Of a DNA stretch of 19,027 nucleotides, positions 13,844-19,027 are shown piece after piece. This DNA comes from Nanobdellota archaeon (GTDB lineage Archaea > Nanobdellota > Nanobdellia > Woesearchaeales > GW2011-AR9). The stretch is taken from the NCBI GenBank assembly GCA_018812355.1, contig JAHJDQ010000165.1:1-19027 (forward strand), given 5' to 3'. Each line of letters opens with the position of its first letter. Within the stretch, counting starts at the first letter, position 1. The translations under genes were made by a program, and so were the position numbers. The notes below the pieces were generated by a model that was not told the DNA's origin, did no database searches, and saw nothing but the letters and a program-made list of their open reading frames with translations.

Positions 13844-15088
13844 TTAGTTGTTTAGTCCAGCAACGTACATTTCTCTTGCAATTAAATTAGCATGAGCAGA
13901 CATTTTGGGAGTGTATTGGTGTCGTCGAAATTTTCTTTTTTTGTGTAATTCATGGATTAATTGTGAAGAGGGGTTCATTTGTGTATTGGCCATTTCCCAG
14001 GCCGGAGCCAAATATGGTTTATCTTCACTGGGTAGACCTTCTTCTGCATAAGGGAGAATAGTTCGAAGAAAATCAACCATTAAATCTCCATACTTAGGAT
14101 GAGTTTCTAAACCTTTGTCAATATAAGCTTGTTCCATCGCTAAACCTGTCCTGTGGTTAGGGACGACAAATCTGTTCGGAGTAAATTCATAAAATCCATC
14201 TTGTTCTGCAACGATGACAGGAATATGTCTGGACATGGCATAATCATTAATGCCTTTTATTAATGCAGAATTATCTGATAAATGATATAATGGGGTGGCA
14301 TCAGCACTTCTTACTTCCCAAGTTCCTGTTGGACCAAAATAATCTCTTTTTCTGATTGGAGCATAGCCAGTATTGTGGGGTTGAAATTCTTTTAGAAATT
14401 CTGTTGGTGTTATTCCTTCTCTAGCGGCTACTCTTTGCCAAATCTCTACTAATTGCACATTCCTCTCATTAATCACTCCTAGTGATTCAGGATAGTCTTG
14501 TAATTGAGCATGGAAAGGAAATTCAGAGAAAACGTTATATCTGTGTAAATTGATTCTATGGTTATTCAAACTGTTCCTGCCGTCATATCTTATCGGAGAA
14601 GTTGAGGTTAAGGCTGGTGAGAGTGGCTCGACACCTTTTAATAACCTTATTTGGTATAATTTTCTTTCATCATCTGGGGCTTGGGCAATATGGGTATGTG
14701 TTCCAATAGGGGTAGGCAACATATTTGCTTTTCTTTCTCCTAAGATTTTTCTATATATTGCGTTTCTATGAGCATTCTCATTAATTACTCCTCTTCCTGC
14801 ACCATATTCACTGGCAGTTACGGGAAACATTCCTTTTTCTAAACAAATTTCTTCAACAGTTTGTAATTTTCTTTCTAAATCGTGATGTAATTGGTCAATA
14901 GTGAGAGCAGGATCAGAATTAACTTCAATTTGGGCATGTGTACCTTCATAAACTAGCCAATAAGAACCATTTTCTCTTCTTGTTCTTGGATCATTAAGAG
15001 CTAATTTTGCACCTTCAGGGACAAGGAAGCCATTCGCATCAATTAAGTGCAATTCCAGTTCCGCGCCGATTGTTGATTGATAGTCCAT
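13844..15088 (-). CDS. GCS2-family carboxylate-amine ligase (glutamate-cysteine ligase-like)
   Basis: From the ATG at 15088 the protein has 414 residues. The N-terminal TIGAELELHLID carries the paired acidic metal/ATP ligands (Glu9, Glu11) seen in the GCS2 family, which condenses a carboxylate with an amine using ATP. Other family-like segments are EGTHAQIEVNSDPALT, PTPIGTHTHIAQAPD, TSTSPIRYDGRNSLNNHRIN and GTWEVRSADATPL. The substrate is not predictable: family members make gamma-glutamylcysteine or ligate amino acids to other acceptors. A TTG four codons upstream (15100) is an alternative start with a poorer context. The TATA box TTTATATATTTC at 15156-15167 overlaps half of an inverted repeat. 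A glutaredoxin-like gene lies downstream and a C39-like peptidase gene upstream, on the same strand. Confidence 0.82.
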   Translation of the reverse strand: MDYQSTIGAELELHLIDANGFLVPEGAKLALNDPRTRRENGSYWLVYEGTHAQIEVNSDPALTIDQLHHDLERKLQTVEEICLEKGMFPVTASEYGAGRGVINENAHRNAIYRKILGERKANMLPTPIGTHTHIAQAPDDERKLYQIRLLKGVEPLSPALTSTSPIRYDGRNSLNNHRINLHRYNVFSEFPFHAQLQDYPESLGVINERNVQLVEIWQRVAAREGITPTEFLKEFQPHNTGYAPIRKRDYFGPTGTWEVRSADATPLYHLSDNSALIKGINDYAMSRHIPVIVAEQDGFYEFTPNRFVVPNHRTGLAMEQAYIDKGLETHPKYGDLMVDFLRTILPYAEEGLPSEDKPYLAPAWEMANTQMNPSSQLIHELHKKRKFRRHQYTPKMSAHANLIAREMYVAGLNN

Positions 15089-15151
15089 TTTTTTCCACAA
15101 GAAACAAGGGGGTAAACCACCTTCCTCTTTTGTATATTAATATGGTAAATG

Positions 15152-15207
15152 CCCTGAAATATATAAACATTTCGCTTTTGGGGTAGTTATTTTGGTCCTT
15201 TTCAGGG
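15152..15207. promoter_or_regulatory. Inverted repeat CCCTGAAA / TTTCAGGG at the ligase promoter
   Basis: Perfect 8-bp arms at 15152-15159 and 15200-15207 are separated by 40 nt. The left arm overlaps the minus-strand TATA box (15156-15167), so a bound protein would compete with TBP. Centre-to-centre spacing is about 48 bp, roughly 4.5 helical turns. Confidence 0.4.
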
Positions 15208-15321
15208 TTTTTTGGTGTTATCTCGTGTTTTTGATGTTTCTATGGATAAATTATGTTGTGGATAGTATATCTGGGCCAAAAATTAGCTTTTAATTAGAAA
15301 TGCAGATATAAATTAGCTTAT

Positions 15322-15924
15322 TTATTGAGAAAATATGAGCATGCGATGATCACGAAATTTTTTTGTTTCAAGTGTTTCAAAAGCTTCCCGAAAAACTGTT
15401 TCCGGAACAGAAAGTGCACCTAAAGAAGGATCAATTAAATGGAAATAATTTTCTTGATAACCATGGACAATAATATAATTAGAAGTGTTTTTTTTCTCGT
15501 TTCTTATTGGTTTAGTGTTGATTCTAAGAATAATGAGGTTGTTATCATCAAGTTCATTTTTAATGTCTTGAAGATTGATTTCTTTTTCTAATATGGAAAT
15601 GTTTTTTCTCTCTGCTTCTTTTAGGTTTAGTTGGGAAGTGAATTTAGCATTATCAATATCTTCTTTTTTGTAACGGTAAAAACGGTAATCTGGAAAATCA
15701 TATTCTTTTTTCTCGACGATAATTCGGGGATTTAAACCAGTTTCTTGGGCGTAATTAGCGAGAGCAAAAATACAGGAGGCTCTGGTTGGTAAGAGGGCAC
15801 TTTTTTGCCAAATTTTAAATTCATTTTCGCGGTTAAGTTTGATTTGAGGATTAAAATGATGGAGAATTGTTAAGAGAGAAGAAGCGGCACAAGTAAAAGG
15901 GGTTGTTTGAAAATAGGGTTGCAT
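15322..15924 (-). CDS. C39-like (papain-fold) cysteine peptidase
   Basis: A 200-residue protein resembling the peptidase C39-like/DUF3335 group. The catalytic triad is visible: Cys12 in FQTTPFTCAASSL with an oxyanion-type Gln6 before it, His154 in NYIIVHGY and Asp165 in HLIDPS. No signal peptide or membrane span is seen, and there is no ABC transporter fusion, so it should be a stand-alone cytoplasmic enzyme. Likely activities are cleavage of a peptide or isopeptide bond; the substrate is unknown. Members of this group are reported next to ATP-grasp or GCS2 ligases in predicted peptide-tagging loci, and here the GCS2-family gene is the next one downstream, 233 nt away. An AT block at about 15946-15957 fits a leaderless promoter. 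Confidence 0.72.
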   Translation of the reverse strand: MQPYFQTTPFTCAASSLLTILHHFNPQIKLNRENEFKIWQKSALLPTRASCIFALANYAQETGLNPRIIVEKKEYDFPDYRFYRYKKEDIDNAKFTSQLNLKEAERKNISILEKEINLQDIKNELDDNNLIILRINTKPIRNEKKNTSNYIIVHGYQENYFHLIDPSLGALSVPETVFREAFETLETKKFRDHRMLIFSQ

Positions 15925-15974
15925 ATAGTTAGAATTTGGTTAGGATTAATAATATTTGTGGCTTTGATACAAAT

Positions 15975-15984
15975 CTTTATAAGT
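15975..15984 (+). promoter_or_regulatory. TATA box of the eS1 gene
   Basis: CTTTATAAGT lies about 65-74 nt upstream of the eS1 ATG. This predicts a leader of about 40 nt, which carries the Shine-Dalgarno AAAGGA at 16036-16041. The intergenic region is shared with the divergent peptidase gene. Confidence 0.5.
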
Positions 15985-16048
15985 AATCCTCGTTCTAACC
16001 ATAAAATCAGGTATCTATAATTAAAATCCGGGCTAAAAGGAAATAAAA

Positions 16049-16822
16049 ATGTCTAAAAAAGCCAAAAAACTAAAGAAAGATCAGAAAAAGGCAGCGAAAG
16101 CGAAGCCAGTAAAGAAAAAAGTTAGCCGTATTAAAGCTAAGAAGAAAATTTGGTTTAGAATTATTGCTCCACGAGTTTTTGGAAACAAAGAAATTGGTGA
16201 AAGTTATTTGAGTAGTGCAGAAAAAGCTCTCGGTCGCGTGTTAAAAGTTAATTTAAGAGAATTAACTGGGAGTGTGCGAGATCAAAATGTGCGAATTAGT
16301 TTTCAAATTAACAAACTTAATGGTACGCTCTTAAACACTTCTGTGTTGGGTTATGAGTTAACGCCAACTTATGTTAAAAGATTAGTCAGAAAAAATACTA
16401 GTCGTTTAGATGATCATTTTATTCTGAAAACGAAAAGTGGAAGGGAAATTATCATAAAAAGTTTAATGATTACTTTTAATCGTACTCAAAGGTCAACTCA
16501 GTCTGCGTTAAGAAAAGAATTACATAACTTGTTGAAAGAAGAAGTAGCCAAATCTGGTTTTGATGTTTTGGTTGATAATTTGGTTCATTACAAAGTGCAA
16601 AGTATTTTGAAGAAAAGATTAAAAAAGATTTCTCCTTTAAAAGAAGTAGCAGTAAGAGTATTAGAATTACGAACGAAAGGTTTAGCGAAAGAGGAAGTTG
16701 TCGTTGAAGATAAGACTAAAGTGGTTAAAAAACCAGAAGCAGTTGAATCAACAAAGGAAGAGAAAACTCCTGCTGCTATTAAAGAAGAAAAAGAAACTTC
16801 ACCGGCTGATGTAAAAGATTAA
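16049..16822 (+). CDS. rps3ae: Small ribosomal subunit protein eS1 (S3Ae)
   Basis: A 257-residue archaeal/eukaryotic-type 30S protein. Residues 1-32 are a lysine-rich tail. The conserved core begins at KKIWFRIIAPRVFGNKEIGE and continues with LGRVLKVNLRELTGS, NKLNGTLLNTSVLGYELTPTYVKRLVRK and LMITFNRTQRSTQSALRKEL, all strong eS1 signatures. The core ends near residue 212 with AVRVLELRTKG. The last 45 residues are a Lys/Glu/Val/Ala-rich extension like that of eL14 in this window. A Shine-Dalgarno AAAGGA precedes the ATG. A metallophosphoesterase gene follows after 9 nt on the same strand and is probably co-transcribed. Confidence 0.95.
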   Translation: MSKKAKKLKKDQKKAAKAKPVKKKVSRIKAKKKIWFRIIAPRVFGNKEIGESYLSSAEKALGRVLKVNLRELTGSVRDQNVRISFQINKLNGTLLNTSVLGYELTPTYVKRLVRKNTSRLDDHFILKTKSGREIIIKSLMITFNRTQRSTQSALRKELHNLLKEEVAKSGFDVLVDNLVHYKVQSILKKRLKKISPLKEVAVRVLELRTKGLAKEEVVVEDKTKVVKKPEAVESTKEEKTPAAIKEEKETSPADVKD

Positions 16823-16831
16823 TTTTTTCTG

Positions 16832-17428
16832 ATGAAATTTTTAACTTTTGTGGACCTGCACGATGATAAAAAATATTTACATGAATTAGTTTCTCGAGCA
16901 AAAGAAGATGATATTGGTTTTGTGATTTGTGCAGGAGACATTAGTCAGTTTGGTCGTGGTTTAATCCCTGTGTTGAAAAAATTTGATGATATCGGCAAAA
17001 AGTTTTATTTAATTCCTGGTAATCATGAGACTGATGAGATGTTAAGAAAAGTAAGTAAAGAATTCAAGAATGTGGTCAACTTCAATCAGCAAGCTTTTAA
17101 AATTGACAATTATATTTTCTTAGGTTATGGTGAAGGTGGATTTGCTTTAGAAGATGCTGAGTTTAGAAAAAAAGCACGAGAATGGTACAGTAAATATAAT
17201 GGAGAAAAAATTGTGCTGGTTACACATGGACCGCCTTATGGAACAAAAATAGATCTTTTAGGGGAAAGGCATGTGGGTAATAAAGATTACAGTAAATTTA
17301 TTCAGAGAATTAAACCAAAGTTAGTTATTTGTGGTCATTTACATGAAACGGTAAATATTATTGACGAGATTGAAGGAATAAAAATTATTCATCCGGGTTG
17401 GGAAGGGATGGTAATTGAGTTGAGTTGA
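16832..17428 (+). CDS. Calcineurin-like metallophosphoesterase (YfcE/MJ0936-like)
   Basis: A 198-residue single-domain phosphoesterase. All metal-binding motifs are present: D-x-H as Asp8-Leu-His10, GD at 35-36, GNHE at 63-66, His132 in VTHGPPYGT and GHLH at 168-171. Small archaeal members hydrolyse phosphodiesters such as bis-pNPP or 2',3'-cyclic nucleotides; the physiological substrate is not predictable. No targeting signal is seen. It follows eS1 by 9 nt and converges on cbf5, with a hairpin 4 nt after its stop. Confidence 0.88.
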   Translation: MKFLTFVDLHDDKKYLHELVSRAKEDDIGFVICAGDISQFGRGLIPVLKKFDDIGKKFYLIPGNHETDEMLRKVSKEFKNVVNFNQQAFKIDNYIFLGYGEGGFALEDAEFRKKAREWYSKYNGEKIVLVTHGPPYGTKIDLLGERHVGNKDYSKFIQRIKPKLVICGHLHETVNIIDEIEGIKIIHPGWEGMVIELS

Positions 17429-17431
17429 TTT

Positions 17432-17523
17432 CCATAAAGCGAGCTTTATGGTGTCCTCAAACTTCGTTTTGCGGTTCAAGAAGAGCTTAGCTCTTCTGAA
17501 CAAGAAACTTTGTTTCTTTGTTC
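17432..17523. repeat. Compact array of four hairpins at the convergent 3' ends of the phosphoesterase gene and cbf5
   Basis: Four palindromes lie in 92 nt: CCATAAAGC/GCTTTATGG (17432-17451); a weaker 5-bp one, stem CAAA(A)C/GTTTG on the minus strand (17458-17471); AGAAGAGC/GCTCTTCT with a TTA loop (17479-17497), extendable by TTC/GAA; and GAACAAGAAAC/GTTTCTTTGTTC (17498-17523) with one bulged base. The first two are intergenic. The last two lie inside cbf5 and encode its final 15 or so residues. They may act as bidirectional terminators or be short invasive palindromes. Confidence 0.6.
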
Positions 17524-18467
17524 CATAAAAACTTTTTTAATATTTATAGCAATTCCTTTTTCTTTTGTATTTATTTCTACAGCGGAGAGGAGAGCTTCAC
17601 CAATGGCAACTAATTCTCCTTTTAATGTAAGAATGGCAATAGTTTCATTTTTCTTGAAATTTTCTAATTTACTGATTCCAGGAATGGCTAAGTCTCGTCC
17701 GTGAGTAAGAGATTCAATTGTTGTATCAAAAATCCAGCATTTAGGAAGATGGATGATTGCATTTTCGATCGGTTGCAAACAGTAACGGAGAAATTTGTCG
17801 TTGTTTTCTTCTTTGTAATAGTAGTAAGCGTCTTCTAAATCGTTGAGAGTGATAAGGTTATCCTTTTCAGTGAAAGGGCCGGCTTGGGTTCTTCTTAGTT
17901 CTGCCATATGGGCACCGACACCTAAAGCTTTACCATAATCAAAACAAATTTTTCTGATGTAGGTTCCTGCTTGACATTTAACTTTGAATAGAACATCTTG
18001 ATCTTTAATCTCTAATATTTTTAAATCATAAACTTCTCTAACTCTTTCAACTCTTTTGACAGCACTTTTTATCGGTGGCAATTGTTTAATCTTACCTTTA
18101 AATTGTTCAAAAGTTTCTTTGATTTTTTTTTCATTAACTTCTTTATGGATATGCATTAAGCAAACATACTCTTTTGGAGCAGTTAGCAAGAATTGAGCGA
18201 TTCTCGTGGCTCTTCCTAAGGCGATTGGTTGGACTCCGGTTACGGCAGGATATCTCTGAACTTTTAGTTCTCTAGAGTGCCTGAGTGACCAGCTTTACCA
18301 ATATTTAATATTTTTTTTACGTAATCTGATGTCTGATGTGAAGTTGGACCTTTCAGTTTATCAATATTAACAATCCCATACTGAATTAATTCTGCGGTCG
18401 TTCTTTTGTTGGAATCTTGTCCAAATTCTCCAATGGCTTCTTTCTTCACAAAAATTTGTTTATTCAT
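17476..18467 (-). CDS. cbf5: Cbf5, H/ACA RNP pseudouridine synthase, split by a 20-nt intron
   Basis: The catalytic subunit of the archaeal H/ACA RNP (with Nop10, Gar1 and L7Ae), which converts uridine to pseudouridine in rRNA and also acts on tRNA position 55. Exon 1 is 18467-18272 and exon 2 is 18251-17476. Joined, they give 323 residues with NIDKLKGPTSH, the catalytic GHSGTLDPAVTG (Asp66), GVQPIALGRATRIAQFLLTA, GTYIRKI (about 161-167) and a C-terminal PUA domain (about 235-310). Without splicing, translation stops after residue 67, just past the catalytic site. The ATG has a strong Shine-Dalgarno GGAGGTG 6 nt upstream and overlaps the LAGLIDADG stop by 8 nt. The last 15 or so residues are encoded by hairpins. 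Confidence 0.88.
18252..18271 (-). other. Candidate archaeal pre-mRNA intron (bulge-helix-bulge) in cbf5
   Basis: On the minus strand exon 1 ends CTCTAG, and the intron begins with A followed by the hairpin GAACT-AAA-AGTTC, then AGAG and AT; exon 2 begins ATCCTGCC. CTCT (exon 1) pairs with AGAG (intron) as the 4-bp central helix. The bulges are AGA and ATA, each cut after its second base. The inner helix is 5 bp. The outer helix is A-T plus AGG/CCT extended by C-G, with one bulged C. Removal joins G to AT, restoring the Asp66 codon and the frame. The insert contains an in-frame TAA. Introns in this gene are known in Crenarchaeota. A 20-nt indel error is the alternative. Confidence 0.85.
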
Positions 18468-19027
18468 TCTTCACCTCCTGTTCCATTTTTGAAATTAAAT
18501 TTAGCAAGTCAATTCCTTCATTAGTAATTGATATTTTGAATGGATTTTGATTTATTCCTTTTCCATTAATACCAATCAATTTTTGATATTGTTTTTTTCT
18601 TAGTGTAGAAAGGCAAGAATCTTCACGAATATTTAATGTTTTAGATAGTTCTTTAACAGTAATCTCTTCTTTAGGCTTAATTTCCTTTAAATATTTTGAA
18701 GCAGTTTTTGTAAAACTATGGATTAAAAACCCTTTGAAAGCATTTTCTTTCCTCTCTTCATGTTCTTTGAAAGGAATTAGGTTGTTAGACAGAAATTTAT
18801 CAAAGAATGGGATGAAGTTTTCCCATTTTTCAAGAATAAATGTGCCACTGTTTTTTCTATCTGATATCTTAAATAAATGTAATAAGTTTACATTTTTCAA
18901 TATTTCTTTAAATAATTCTTTCTCGTCTTTATTATAACTTAATGTTATCCTGTGGAGTCCAACTTTGCTTATTTGAGCTCCACCTTCTGCATACAACAAT
19001 CCATTTAAGGCATTTAAACTTAAGTTA
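18460..19027 (-). CDS. LAGLIDADG-type protein with C-terminal winged helix (partial, 5' end outside window)
   Basis: The frame is open from the window edge; its first visible residues NLSLNALNGLLYAEGGAQ contain a LAGLIDADG motif (LNGLLYAEGG, with Glu at the usual acidic position). ITLSYNKDEKELFKEILKN follows, as in homing-endonuclease folds, then segments EKWENFIPFFDKFL and FKGFLIHSFTKTASKYL. From about 70 residues before the end the chain looks like a winged helix: EITVKELSKTLNIREDSCLS, then a basic wing GINGKGINQNPFKISITNEG. It could be a free-standing homing endonuclease or a regulator of similar fold. Its TAA overlaps the cbf5 ATG by 8 nt, so the two genes are co-transcribed and coupled. 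Confidence 0.75.
   Translation of the reverse strand, partial: NLSLNALNGLLYAEGGAQISKVGLHRITLSYNKDEKELFKEILKNVNLLHLFKISDRKNSGTFILEKWENFIPFFDKFLSNNLIPFKEHEERKENAFKGFLIHSFTKTASKYLKEIKPKEEITVKELSKTLNIREDSCLSTLRKKQYQKLIGINGKGINQNPFKISITNEGIDLLNLISKMEQEVKNE

Noticed and set aside
15089..15100. TTG start of the GCS2-family ligase at 15100
   Set aside because: The ATG four codons later is a better start codon and still leaves the complete GAELEL motif; the difference is only four residues.
15279..15321. Direct repeat AAATTAGCTT downstream of the peptidase gene
   Set aside because: It is ten bases long, AT-rich and occurs only twice, which is not beyond chance in this composition.
18252..18271. Reading cbf5 as a frameshifted pseudogene or two separate genes
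   Set aside because: Both parts are fully conserved in sequence, the insert is removed exactly by the standard bulge-helix-bulge cuts, and the joined protein has an intact catalytic motif. A random 20-nt insertion would not be expected to satisfy all three.
1..19027. tRNA or rRNA genes
   Set aside because: I looked for tRNA cores such as GGTTCGAATCC and for rRNA-like GC-rich blocks in the intergenic gaps and saw none. I could not run a covariance search.

Overview
The window is about 19 kb of AT-rich DNA from an archaeon. Evidence for this is eS1 and eL14 ribosomal proteins, Pelota, archaeal-type PheS and PheT, a TrmB-family regulator, Cbf5 (the archaeal/eukaryotic H/ACA pseudouridine synthase) and TATA boxes about 25 nt upstream of many starts, giving leaderless or nearly leaderless genes. 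The gene mix, tiny intergenic gaps and low GC suggest a small-genome lineage such as the DPANN/Woesearchaeota-like archaea. That placement is inference; no 16S gene is present.

Layout. (1) 1-538, plus strand: the tail of an unidentified gene, then eL14. (2) 549-5429, minus strand: a tight operon pheS, nif3-like, yip1-like membrane protein, pheT, ykgJ-like, with gaps of 0-1 nt or ATGA overlaps except for about 20 nt between nif3 and yip1. (3) 5574-8408, minus: a TrmB-type regulator, Pelota and a lipoprotein. (4) 8409-8749: a divergent intergenic region holding two tandem, covarying stem-loop elements. (5) 8750-13438, plus: a four-gene envelope cluster (pilin-like secreted protein, 7-TM protein with a large external domain, lipoprotein, membrane-anchored degenerate cupredoxin). 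(6) 13479-15924: a short Rossmann-like ORF remnant, then on the minus strand a glutaredoxin-like protein, a GCS2-family ligase and a C39-like cysteine peptidase. (7) 16049-17428, plus: eS1 and a metallophosphoesterase. (8) 17432-19027, minus: a hairpin array, cbf5, and the C-terminal part of a LAGLIDADG protein running off the window.

The most striking observation is in cbf5. The gene looks frameshifted, but a 20-nt insert (18252-18271) that contains an in-frame stop sits exactly inside the codon of the catalytic aspartate. It folds into a near-canonical bulge-helix-bulge motif, with a 5-bp inner helix, a 3-nt bulge, a 4-bp central helix and a 3-nt bulge. Excision at the standard cut positions restores GTL-D-PAVTG. 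I read this as an archaeal pre-mRNA intron removed by the tRNA splicing endonuclease. The gene directly upstream, overlapping cbf5 by 8 nt, encodes a LAGLIDADG protein.

The second notable signal is the tandem pair of structured elements at 8453-8690. They differ in stem sequence but keep the pairing, and share the core strings GCACGGC and GCCTCCTTTGGC. On the plus strand this matches the 16S anti-Shine-Dalgarno sequence, and on the minus strand a perfect Shine-Dalgarno.
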